Notes under the pieces: model-generated
The model's input: the letters and a program-made list of their open reading frames with translations, nothing else
Database searches by the model: none
Told to the model about the DNA's origin: nothing
Assembly (NCBI RefSeq): GCF_004011695.2
Contig: NC_082406.1
Span: 1,674,001-1,738,000, forward strand
Length of the DNA: 64,000 nt
Origin: Ascochyta rabiei
Lineage: Eukaryota > Ascomycota > Dothideomycetes > Pleosporales > Didymellaceae
Direction: 5' to 3'
In this document: in pieces, positions 1-9,318 of the stretch
How the letters are laid out: every line of letters begins with the position of its first letter
Numbering within the stretch: the stretch's first letter is position 1
Program-made: the position numbers and the translations under genes

Positions 1-90
1 CAGTTGAACAAACAGGTCATGGAACGCAAGAATGGTTTCGACGGCATCAGTACCTCGACAGCTCCCAGGTGGGTCGGCGCTTACAAATAG
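1..90 (+). CDS. possible 3' end of a gene entering from the left edge
   Basis: Frame 1 is open from the first base and closes at a TAG at 88-90, giving 29 residues that end in WVGAYK. The piece is rich in charged and polar residues and lies just before the convergent 3' end of the hydrolase gene at 148. No family can be recognised from so short a tail, and an open frame of this length can occur by chance. If real, it is the last part of a plus-strand exon that begins outside the window. Confidence 0.25.
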   Translation, partial: QLNKQVMERKNGFDGISTSTAPRWVGAYK

Positions 91-147
91 CTTTCCCACT
101 GAGCAGTCGTGCTCCCAGACGCATGTGTGATGCAAAAAGAAAGAGAA

Positions 148-1645
148 TCAAAGCTTTGACTCCGCCCTCGCCCTCGCCATCAAGCCATTCATTTCATCCA
201 CGAACCTCTTGCTCAGCACGCTCCTCTCAACACCTTTCTTGCTGCCCCATTCCTCCTTTGTCTTCTGTTCCCAATCCCGATACCTCACCATCTCCTTCCC
301 AATCCATTTCCCAACATGCTCTGCAGTCTCCACAACCTTCTCCATCGGTATCAAGTGGCCCGCGTCATGCAACAGAACGCTGTCGACCCTGCCCTCCGCT
401 CTGCCACCACTGCCTCCAACACCAGATCCCGTTATCGCCAACTTCTCCTCGATGATGGCGTCGTTGGTCAGGAACGATTTACCCCCAAAGATATACAAGA
501 CCGAAGGTCTGAGAGCGGGTAAATGGTTGAATACAATCGTGCTTTCGCCCCTATAAAACGGCTCTTGCGGCTGCACGTCCGGCGTGATATCAGGGTGCGT
601 CCTCCGATTCAGCTTTGGATTTGTCAATGTGAAGTCCGCAGAATCTGGTTCTGTCTCGCCGCCGGAGTTTCGGAAGTTGGGCCGCAGGAACGACATGACT
701 TCTTGGTGCTTGGTCGTTGTTAGTGTGACTTGGCCTTCCTTCGCATCCGGGTACAGCTTCGTGGGGGTGTCGCGGAGGCCGTGCTCGATCCAACGGTCCA
801 GGACTCGTGGATCCCAGGTTTGGTAGAACCTGTTCTTCTTGAAGCTTTTTGCTGCTTCGGCGCGCGAGGGCCAGAGGTCGCGTCTCTTCGCGCTGGCGAA
901 CGCGGGACTCACGTTGCCGATGATAGAGACTCTGCCTTGGATCACAGGGTCAATGAGGACTAAGGTTTCGAAGAGGCGCGGATGCAGGAATGCGAGATGG
1001 GCGAGTTGTGCACCGCCCATGGAGTGGCCTACGCCGATCAGAGGACGTGGCATATGGCGTGCGAAGGTGTTGACCATGTGCAGGAGGTCGCGACTATGAT
1101 CGAGCCATGATGCTGGATTGCATGAGTCGAGCTTCTTTGAAGATGGGATTGGGATAACCTACGATCGTTTCCCAGTGTGTCTTCGTTTATTACACCGCTA
1201 TGGCCTTGGTAGGCTGCATCTGCAATCCATATACTTCGAATCTTGAAACCGAAACCTTGACTCCTTTGCAGAAGTTCATCCCAGAGTGGTTCGTATAGTT
1301 CCTGTCAAAGTCAGTACTGTTGTCCACGTAAATCCCTGAATCTTCCAGTCATCGCATGGGCGCTAAAAGCCAGACAGGCGATTGTCAACGAATGGGCTTG
1401 TGAGAGTGCGGTGGTACTAGCCCCTGCTCTGGAGCGCCATATGGCCATACCTTTGGGAATCCATTAGCATGTGCCCCGATGATGGTGATATCTCCATCTT
1501 TTGGGCTGAGATTGTCGAGCGGGGTATACTGCTTGACAGAAAGATACAGAGTATCGTTTTCATGCGTTGAAATTGCTCTAGGGAAGTTGCGGATGTGCGA
1601 GGCTTCCACCTTGTGCTCATCCAGTCGGAAATATCGGGAAGACAT
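148..1645 (-). CDS. peroxisomal alpha/beta hydrolase (LPX1/AKT2-like), three exons
   Basis: Predicted 432-residue serine hydrolase. Exons are 1645-1451, 1301-1163 and 1112-148; both introns have GT...AG ends and the frame is continuous. The nucleophile elbow GHSMGG places the serine near residue 142, and the GH of DAGHLIP near 364 supplies the catalytic histidine. The last three residues are SKL, a type 1 peroxisomal targeting signal, so import into the peroxisome matrix is expected. Fungal relatives include the peroxisomal lipase LPX1 and AKT2-type hydrolases of Alternaria, which also end in SKL-like tripeptides; those are family-level parallels only. The substrate cannot be told from sequence; a carboxyl ester or acyl-CoA-derived ester is likely. 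No secondary-metabolite core gene lies beside it, so a housekeeping lipid role is as likely as a biosynthetic one. Confidence 0.85.
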
Positions 1646-1932
1646 GACGATATCGCGTCTGTCGAGAAGACGGACGGCTTAGTCAAGTACGAGTAAGGAA
1701 GAGTGAATTCAAATGACACCTTTAAAAGGTTGAGGAGGCCAGATTTGTTGACGCGGGTACGGTTTGGAGGTCATAGCTCGTGATGAATTGCCGTAAATCT
1801 GGGGGGAAGCAAATGCCGAGGTCCGCGCTAGTGCGGCGCTCCTACAGGGCTGCAACCCACACTACGAGCAAGATGAGTAAACATAATCATCTCTCACAAG
1901 CTTGTTGAATACTAGAATTTATATGCACAGCT

Positions 1933-2120
1933 GAAGTAGAGCCTACAGCGATCAAATATGTACAAAAGAAAAGAGCACTTCAGACCGAGACAGCCGAAGT
2001 AGAGCCTACAGCGATCAAATATGTACAAAAGAAAAGAGCACTTCAGACCGAGACAGCCGAAGTAGAGCCTACAGCGACCAAATATGTACAGAGGAAAAGA
2101 ACACTTCACACCGAGAACAT
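1933..2120. repeat. 63-bp minisatellite, three copies
   Basis: Three head-to-tail copies start at 1933, 1996 and 2059, each 63 bp and beginning GAAGTAGAGCCTACAGCG. The first two are essentially identical; the third carries scattered substitutions. Because 63 is a multiple of three, one minus-strand frame stays open through all copies as a 21-residue repeat, but I do not regard that as a gene. The array begins only about 8 bp past the stop codon of the pectate lyase at 2128, so it probably lies in that transcript's 3' UTR. The interval 1646-1932 on its other side shows nothing I can name. Confidence 0.9.
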
Positions 2121-2127
2121 CATCCGA

Positions 2128-3461
2128 CTAGACATCAGCGCGCGTGGTAGCACCGATTGCAGCACCAGATCCAGGAATCAAAAAGTCGCTGGCTGGGACC
2201 CTTCCGTCTGCGCCTCTTGCACCCTTCAACGCAGAAGGGTCTACGCTCTTGAAAGTGCTGTTCGACCAGGATCCTGACTGCCATGAGTTGCCAGACGCCT
2301 TGACAGTGTTGACCAGAGTGATTTGAGCGGTACCCTTGTTAACAGCCGCGATGTTGTTTTTGAGTGTGGATGAAGAGCTGCGGAAGTTGAATCCGACATC
2401 GCCGTTGTTCCACGCAGTGTTACGCTCCATGGTCAAGGCTCCCGGGTTACCGTTATCAATGAAACCCTTCTTCGCATTGGCGAATGCCATCGAGTTGCGC
2501 AAAACGTGGTTGGCAGGCGGGTTATCGGTAATGCCGAGCTTGAAGCCGTTACCGTCGCCATTGAAGCCCGAGAAACCCCATCTGTTGAAGCCATTGCCCC
2601 AGGAGTAGACTTCCTCCACGGTGACGGGAGATCCGAACATGAACAAATCAAGACCATCGTCGACGTTGTCCCACAACCTAGCGTTGCGCAAGACGTTGCC
2701 TTCACCCTGCCCAGACTTGCAAGCGAATCCATCTGCGCTCTCGCCGTTCTTACGGGGGTCGCGGTTGCGGTAGGAATCGAGGTAGAGCACTGTGTTGTTC
2801 GAAGATGCACCTTCTAACTGAAAGCCTGTTTCGTAGTTGTCGTGGGTCGTGATCAACTCGTAGTAGTTGTGTGAAGCGTTACGAGCGTACACGCCATACG
2901 GTCCGTTGATTAGCCTTGGATACATGTCAGCTTGACAACCACAAAATAGTCTCTCAATGGTTGTATCGACTTACTCGAGGTTGTAGAACTTCCAGTAGTT
3001 GCCCTTCTCGATGTGCAGGATACCGCGCTCCTTGTTGGGAAGGGACTCGTCCAGCCCGTAAGGAGTTCTGAGTCGAGATTAGTATGGATAGTTGATGTTT
3101 GACCCCTAAGCAGTGGCTCTTACCCCGGAAGACCCTCTCCGTCGATGATAACCTTCTCCTTGTTGTAGGAGCGCAGAGTGATTGGTGATATTCTCGAACC
3201 ACTCTTGGTAATCTGGATGTTGGTAGTGGGCTTCAAGTAGTCAGTACTACGTGACTCAGCTAGAAGATACGATTATACCTTGTAAGTACCTGCGCGCAGG
3301 AGGATGTTGTCTCCAGCAGCAGCAGCGTTCACAGCAGACTGGATAGAGCCATAGGGTGCTGTGACAGATCCGGTACCAGTTCCGGTAGGAGAGACGTAGA
3401 TATCCTTTGCCAGAGATGTGCCGGTCAAGGCCACAAGTGCAACTACCCAACCCTTAGACAT
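2128..3461 (-). CDS. secreted pectate lyase, polysaccharide lyase family 9
   Basis: Predicted 389-residue secreted enzyme that cleaves polygalacturonate by beta-elimination. Exons are 3461-3279, 3230-3124, 3067-2975 and 2914-2128, all with GT...AG introns. The N-terminus (MSKGWVVALVALTGTSLA) is a signal peptide, followed by a beta-helix start of the type seen in PL9 enzymes (DIYVSPTGTG). The calcium and catalytic residues of the bacterial enzyme Pel9A/PelL (Asp209, Asp233, Asp234, Asp237, Lys273, from memory of the published structure) match here at constant offset: Asp189, Asp213, Asp214, Asp217 and Lys253. The Asp cluster sits in WDNVDDGLD and the lysine in GNGFKLG. All active residues are present, so the enzyme should be functional, with Ca2+-dependent activity on plant pectin outside the cell. 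The family is common in bacteria and patchy in fungi. Confidence 0.92.
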
Positions 3462-3796
3462 GGCTTAACTTTTAAACAAAAGCTTGAGAACGGAAAGACG
3501 ATATAAGAACCGAGTGCTGTGAAGAAAAAGAGCAGAAAGACACATGTTTGTATTCCAGTGGTTTACTCTTTTGGTGTATTCCATGACTTGTTCACCCCTG
3601 TCACACGCGATTAATCACTATACGCGCGACAGTGCCAAGGTGTCAGCGGAAGCTTGTCTGCAAAAATCCCCCGAGTCCGAGGGAGTTGTTTTATTGCAAC
3701 GGAAAAATGTAATTAATCCCACAAATGCGAGTCAACCTGTATAGCTGGTAAGCCTGTGCGTCAGCAAGGGTTGAGTCAGAAGGGCAGGTGCTCGGT
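3462..3796. promoter_or_regulatory. upstream region of the pectate lyase gene
   Basis: About 335 bp between the pectate lyase start and the decayed gene remnant at 3797. It should hold the lyase promoter (read leftwards). I see no clear operator, repeat or RNA gene; short open frames here look like chance. Confidence 0.4.
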
Positions 3797-3886
3797 TTAC
3801 CAATATATACCGAGCGTAACGGCATTGCCAGTAACAGAGCCTGCAAGTGCAGCAGTAAGAAACGCAATAACTACGCCTGGTGTCAT
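3797..3886 (-). pseudogene. decayed 5' copy (signal peptide only) of the gene at 4216-5664
   Basis: An ATG at 3886 opens a 29-residue frame that stops at 3797. It matches the signal peptide of the gene at 5664: the core FLTAALA is identical, and AGSV-TGN replaces ANSV-AGN. After the signal peptide the similarity is lost and a stop follows. The upstream DNA of both copies is also similar (see the repeat entries), so this is the remnant of a tandem copy that lost its body, not an independent small gene. A 29-residue secreted peptide is formally possible but unlikely. Confidence 0.75.
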
Positions 3887-4197
3887 GCTTAATTGGATTA
3901 GGGGTTAACCCGACCGCAGTAGACGTTGATTTCCTTTGAGGTGGATAGAGAACATGGGGCTAGGGCTGGGTATATCGCCCCTGGCACTGCATTGGAGCAG
4001 CGTCTTAGAGGCATCAGCATGGGTGAAAGCAGCTACCACAACCTCAAAGTAAGGAGGGGGGGGGGGGGGGGCTTGATCCCAACGGTACGCGTCCGTTGTA
4101 AGAGTAGATTCAAGTATCTATGCGTATCACCAGGAAAGGTTGCTGCAAAACTCAAAACGGATCAGTACCACTACGTTCGTATCTGTCTTCCCATGCA
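3822..4197. repeat. tandem duplicate, left copy (promoter plus signal-peptide exon)
   Basis: This block aligns to 5609-5967 at an offset of about 1770-1780 bp with many substitutions and small gaps. Shared landmarks include GCAAGTGCAGCAGTAAG, GAGGCATCAGCAT and AAAACGGATC. The left copy has gained a run of 16 G at 4056-4071 that the right copy lacks. Together the two blocks flank the intact gene, as expected after head-to-tail duplication of a gene unit and later loss of one gene body. Confidence 0.85.
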
Positions 4198-4215
4198 CTG
4201 ACATCCCATCGCTCT

Positions 4216-5664
4216 CTAGTCCGCGTCCAAACTCACCGTAACTCTATGCTCATGCACAAAATCCCTCTTCCCCATCTGTTGAACCGCCACCACCACTCCC
4301 CCCTCATCCTGATCCTCACGCTTTAGCTTCAGCGCCCGCCTCCGCCCCACTCCAGACGCATCCTCCATCTCGGTATCCGAATCCGAGTCATCAACTTCAT
4401 CAGGAGGCACATCGAGGATCCTAAACAGCAACTGGACCTCAGGTATTGCACCGGCAGACGTATCCTCGGGGAAATTATCGCGGAAGACATGGATGGCCTC
4501 GAAGTTCTTGACGCCCAGGGCCGTCTTGTGCTGGAGGAGAAGGTGCGCGATTGTGGAGCCTATTGGGGAGCCTGGTTTGAGTTGGTTAGTGCATGTATTA
4601 AAGGACGAGTAAGAAGAAGAGGTAGGAAAGTCCGGCCTGCAGTCCAACTCACTTACCCAAAAGCGCTTCCGCATCCTCACTGTCCATCGCCAGCTCGACC
4701 CCCGGCCAATAAGGTAACCGTTCCAACCCATGGTTCTTCAGCACCCGCGCGATCAACGGCAATGTCTCATCATTGCGGACGTGGTTCACGAAGTAGTTGA
4801 ACAGATTCTTCAGGTTGGGGTTGTCGCGCACCCAGTACCCCCACAAGATATCCGACCCACGATGCAGCTGGGGTAGGAGGCTGGTCGGGACGTCTTCACC
4901 TAGATTCTCGAGCACGGCGGAATCGGGCTTGAGGAGGTTTTGCGCGAAGATGGCGCCGCCTTTCTTGTTCAGCGCGAACCGGTAGTAAGCGCCTGTGCAG
5001 GGGTAGTCGAGGCCGTTGATGTTGTAGTATTGCTCGTCGATGGGTATCTCGTCGTCCTCGTCTTCCATCAGCGTTTCGTCAAAGTGCTCGATCGAGTAAC
5101 ATTCGTTATCTCCGCCTGCGCTGGCGGGCAGTGGGCTGAGTCCGAGTGCGGATAGGGCTGTGCCGATTCGATTGGTGCCCATGGTTGGGTCGTCGCGGAA
5201 GTCGCAATTCACTTCTGGCATGTAGTAGGCCTCGTGCCAACCCCATTTGTGGATCTCGTCTGGAGTTTTCGTTAGTCGACTGCATGAATCTCGAGTATAT
5301 CGGTTGCCGTACTTCGAAGATCACCTTGCCAGACAGACTCGGCAGATGGTGGGATTCTCAGGTCTTTCATCGCCTTCCCGGCGCTCTCATTAGACATGTC
5401 TAGCAGACAGCCGTAATACAAACCTTTCGCCTTGTACTTGTTCCATGCTTCGTCAGAGGCGATGTCGTTCAAGTCGATATTGCCCGTTGTCTGGACGAGT
5501 GATGGCTCGGAGAGCTTGACATTGCTGGGTGTACCAAACGGTACTGCGACCAACGAGTTGGATGTGTTGTAGAAAGATCGCGAAGGCAATGGCTGGATGA
5601 AGGTATTGCCAGCAACAGAGTTTGCAAGTGCAGCAGTAAGGAACGCAAAGACTGCGCCTCGCAT
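4216..5664 (-). CDS. unrecognised fungal protein with signal peptide
   Basis: Predicted 436 residues from exons 5664-5313, 5259-4657 and 4571-4216. The ATG at 5664 is chosen because it begins a good signal peptide (MRGAVFAFLTAALANSVAG) and is the start that the decayed tandem copy conserves; the frame is open further upstream but without an ATG. The middle part carries a W-rich stretch (HKWGWHEAYYMPEVNC) at the first splice junction and a region rich in acidic residues near GDNECYSIEHFDETL. The last exon holds a strongly acidic run followed by a basic one and ends near VTVSLDAD. I recognise no enzyme motif or named domain. A secreted or vacuolar location is inferred from the signal peptide alone. 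The gene sits between the two duplicated promoter blocks. Confidence 0.72.
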
Positions 5665-5967
5665 TGTGCCTACCAGGGGTTGACTCAATACCAGTAGGAG
5701 AAAGTGGGTGTGAGGGGGACTTGCGGCTTGAGTTGATTATATACCACCTGTAGCACTGCAGTGGAGCAGCATCTCGGAGGCATCAGCATAAGTGAAAGAG
5801 CTGCCGCGGCCTCGAAGTGAAGGGCAGTCAACAAGAGGAACCTGTTCCAGGCAGTATGCGTCCGTCATGAAAGCAGATTCAAGTCATGAGTTTCACTGGA
5901 AGACAGTGTTGCAAAGCTTAAAACGGATCGGTCATACTATGTTCATACCCATATTTCCATCTACATA
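5609..5967. repeat. tandem duplicate, right copy (active promoter and signal-peptide exon)
   Basis: Partner of 3822-4197. It covers the first codons of the gene starting at 5664 and roughly 300 bp of its upstream region. On the minus strand a TATATAA-like box lies around 5735, some 70 bp before the ATG; in the left copy the corresponding box reads TATATC. The segment beyond 5967 up to the KIN17 stop at 6088 shows no further similarity. Confidence 0.83.
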
Positions 5968-6087
5968 GGCCTCGATAGAACATACCGGAATATCAAAACG
6001 CCAACACTATGCCTTCCCTGTAATCCGAGAGTCCTGTACTCCACGCTATGCTTGCCGGAAATCAAATGTCCAATGTAAACGCATCTC

Positions 6088-6960
6088 TCAGAGCTTGACC
6101 TTCTTCACTGGCTTCTGCTCTACGGCATCATCTTTCTTGCGCTTGAAAATGCTCTGGCTCTTCATCTGACCAAGCCCAGCTTTGTTCGACGGTGCAGCTT
6201 TTGCCTTCAACCCAAAGCTCAGCTTCACCGGCGCCGCAGCTACTATAGGCTCCTCTCCATCCTTCTTCACTTCTTCCACGGGGGTCGCTTCGCCCTTGTT
6301 TTCCTCTGGTGGCGAAGCGCCTTCGGCCGGTGGTGTGGGGTTCTGCTTTGGTTGTTCCGCTGCAGCAGCTGCCGCTCTCTTCGCTTCGATGACCTTCTTG
6401 GCTTCCGCCTCCTCTGCAGCGCGCTTCGCCATCTTCTTCAACATCTTGTCTTCACCAGCCCCGCTCCGCGCCTCTGCAGCTTCTTGCTCGGCGATCTCCT
6501 CTTTGCGCTTCACTGCCGCAATGCTGGTATCTCGCCACGCGATCATCAGCCCGTCTTTCTCGTCTTCCTTGACATGAACTATTCCCTCGCGACCCAAGTG
6601 CTTGACGAACTCAGTCAAGCTTGGCCACTTGGTCGCGTTCATGTGAACATGCTCCTTGTCACGAATGTATTCGTTGTAGAACTTGTTCGAGGATATCCAC
6701 TTCTCGTTGTGGGCTGTGCGTAGCAGGGAGACGAAGTCGCGCTGAAAGTCGCTGCTGAAGTTGTTGATGAACTTGCGAGGGTCTTCACCAACGACCTGCA
6801 TTTGGCGAACGTGCGATTCTGACTGAACATGGCACTTAAAGCCGTTGGCATCGCGACACTGTTTCTGGCAGATTTCGCACCACCAGCGGAGCCTCTGAAG
6901 TCCCTTGGACTTCATCTTGTTGGCGACCCATTTCGTGCTTCCTGCCTCGGCCTTTCCCAT
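6088..6960 (-). CDS. KIN17: KIN17-family zinc-finger protein
   Basis: Single-exon 290-residue nuclear protein. It begins MGKAEAGSTKWVANKMKSKG, the typical start of KIN17/Rts2 proteins. A C2H2 zinc finger follows at about residues 28-50 (CEICQKQC ... HVQSESH). Next comes the conserved winged-helix middle region (about 52-160) containing FSSDFQRDFVSLLR and NEYIRDKEHVHMNATKWPSL. The rest is low-complexity and charged, with an Ala/Glu/Lys-rich helix and a Lys-rich tail ending KKVKL that can serve as a nuclear signal. KIN17 proteins bind curved DNA and RNA and are linked to DNA replication, repair and the spliceosome. The longer C-terminal SH3-like region of animal KIN17 is absent, as in other fungal members. 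Confidence 0.93.
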   Translation of the reverse strand: MGKAEAGSTKWVANKMKSKGLQRLRWWCEICQKQCRDANGFKCHVQSESHVRQMQVVGEDPRKFINNFSSDFQRDFVSLLRTAHNEKWISSNKFYNEYIRDKEHVHMNATKWPSLTEFVKHLGREGIVHVKEDEKDGLMIAWRDTSIAAVKRKEEIAEQEAAEARSGAGEDKMLKKMAKRAAEEAEAKKVIEAKRAAAAAAEQPKQNPTPPAEGASPPEENKGEATPVEEVKKDGEEPIVAAAPVKLSFGLKAKAAPSNKAGLGQMKSQSIFKRKKDDAVEQKPVKKVKL

Positions 6961-7251
6961 TTTCTCGACTAATCGTGGCTTTCGTCCGTGAGATTTTCGT
7001 GTTTTCGCAATGCTGAAGCGCAGCTTTCGGCGTCTAAGGCTACGCGAGTTGTGGATTGTAGGCGCAACTTATAAACGTTGGAGAGCGGAGGGTCGTAAGG
7101 CTGAGCTGGCGCTCGACGCCACCGCGCTAGGCTTCAGTCAGCCTAGCATATGCGCACGTGCGATCATATTCACTCTCACGGAATCGCCCTTGATTCTTCT
7201 CATTATAGTAACGGATCGGACACGCTCTTGATTATTGTACTAATCGTTCAG

Positions 7252-9318
7252 CTATGTCAGCCTCACGCTTCTGTTTTTGATGGTTTCCCAGTCCTTCCTC
7301 CCAAATGGCTGATAACGATCGCTACTTGGCGGCAACCAGTAAAGTTTATCTTCGCCAGTGATCTTGTTGGGATCTACACCTTCCCTCTTCAGCCTCCCCT
7401 TCTGAATTTTCATCGTCCCTGTGTACTCCAGCGCAGGCGTCACCCTCAGAAAGAGCGGTACAGCATACCCAGGCAATACAGCTCGAGCATGTCTTGCTAG
7501 AGCCTGGAAGTCAAATGTAGACAGCGTTACTCCCTCGGCCATCACAATAGAGGCGGCACCTGCGCGTCCATCGTAGCCTGGAACCTGCACCCCGTAGACA
7601 TTGGTCTCTGCAATTTGCGGAAACTTGCCGACCATGTCAGACACTTCGTTGGTCGATACGTTTTCCGACTTCCAGCGGAACGTATCGCCCAGTCGATCAA
7701 CAAAGCAGACGCGTCCGTCGGTGTCTTGCCGCATCATATCGCCGGACTTGAACCACCTGGGTTTGTTACTATCCAATCACCACTGACATAGGGGATGAGC
7801 TTACATGTCTCCCTTCTGGAAGACGTCCGTCATTCTCCGCTTCTCTGTCGCACTCGCATTGTTATAGTACCCCGGAACACCTGGCAATGTTTCTGGAGTC
7901 AATCGATGCAAGACCTGCCCTGCCTCATTTGTACCACATCGTATCGCAAAGCCGTTGTTGTCACGCATGATGTCTTCGGTATCCACGTCCATCCTCACTC
8001 TGACTTCTTCGTTCCTGAATCTCCAGTTCCAGATCAACCCTCGAAGACCAATGGTGTGCGCCGTGAATGGCCCAGCGTTTCGGTTGAAGGTTGCGCCGAG
8101 TCCATCAGTAGCTGCGTAGAGCTCATGAATGATAGGTATGTTGAAACGCTCGCGGAACGGCTCCCACACATCTGGACGCATGCCATTCCCCCATGCTACC
8201 TGGACGTTATGTGTGCGCTCGCTAGGGTTCGGAGGACCGTTGAGTAGGTATCTGCACAGCTCTCCGACATATTGAATATGATTTGCGCCTGAGGCTGCGA
8301 CCTCCGGCCAGAACGTCTTGTGCGAGAACTTCCTCCCCAGTACGACAGTGCTGCCAGCGTGTATACAAGGGGTAACACATAAGCCATGTGCTGCGCCGTG
8401 ATAGAGCGGCATGCATGTGTACATCTTGTCTTCCGGTTTCAGGCCCAAGTATTTTGCTGTCGTGTATCCGATGAGCAGGTCACGACCTGTAGTCATGACC
8501 ACGCCCTTGGGCAGTCCAGTCGTCCCACTTGTATAGATCAGACCGCGGACTGAGTCTACGCTAACGTTCTCCCGTCGCGATTCGGGAATTGGCGTACTGT
8601 CAGACAACGAAGCCAGGAAGGTCGGGTCGTAATAATGGATCTCAAGGCCAAGATCCTCAAGCTCTCCCCGGCTCGCCTCAACGTGGCTCTTAACGTCAAT
8701 GTCGGCAATAAGGTGCTTGGTTTCGCACAGCTAAGGTGTTGTCAGTTATCAATTTTTTTTAATTCAATCGTGCTGAAGACTCTCACCACGGTAAGAGACT
8801 GTACTGACCTTTGCACAATGTACGAGACCAGCTCCTGTCAGATTCCAGTTGATGTAGCTGATACTTGCGCCAATAGCGTCCAACGCAAACCAAAGCATCA
8901 AATACTCTGGGCTGTTCCCTCCGTCAATCGCGACCATCTCTCCGACCTGTACACCCAGGTCATTCATAAGCCAATTGCCGACTCTGGTGATTGCTTCAAA
9001 AAATTCTCTGTACGTCCATGTCGTGCCTTCGAAGATTAGAAACGACTGGTTCGGGCGGTTGTGTAGAGCTTGGTCTTCCCACACATGGTATGTCAGGACC
9101 CGTTTCTTCATTGCCCGATCAGTCATGTAGTCGAGCACATCCCGCGAGGGTGCAAGACCGCCACGAGCATGTTTCAGGTCGTGTACGATGTGGAATTTCG
9201 CGTTGAGGTAGGCGGCCAGGCCTGCTGTGCCTGCTGCTCCCGCAGCGATCACTGAAACAGCTTCGTCAGCTTCCGTGCTTGCTACATGATGTTTGCCTAT
9301 GCGATACTCACGAGCCAT
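7252..9318 (-). CDS. very-long-chain acyl-CoA synthetase / fatty acid transporter (FAT1-like)
   Basis: Predicted 626-residue member of the FATP/FAT1 branch of the ANL adenylating enzymes. Exons are 9318-9312 (only 7 nt: ATG GCT C), 9251-8809, 8730-7805 and 7756-7252. Splicing the 7-nt exon gives an N-terminus MALIAAGAAGTAGLAAYLNAKF, a hydrophobic membrane segment typical of the family; reading straight through would replace it with a polar stretch. The AMP-binding motif YTSGTTGLPKG lies near residues 216-226. The FATP region FRWKSENVSTNEV and the C-terminal DKLYWL ... YQPF block are present. The enzyme should activate long or very long chain fatty acids to CoA esters at the ER, lipid droplet or peroxisome membrane and couple this to uptake. 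There is no SKL-like end (it ends SVRLT). It is transcribed in the same direction as KIN17, about 290 bp upstream of it. Confidence 0.93.

Noticed and set aside
5665..5688. Upstream extension of the gene at 4216-5664 by eight codons
   Set aside because: It would start at a TTG; the ATG at 5664 begins the signal peptide and is the start conserved in the decayed copy.
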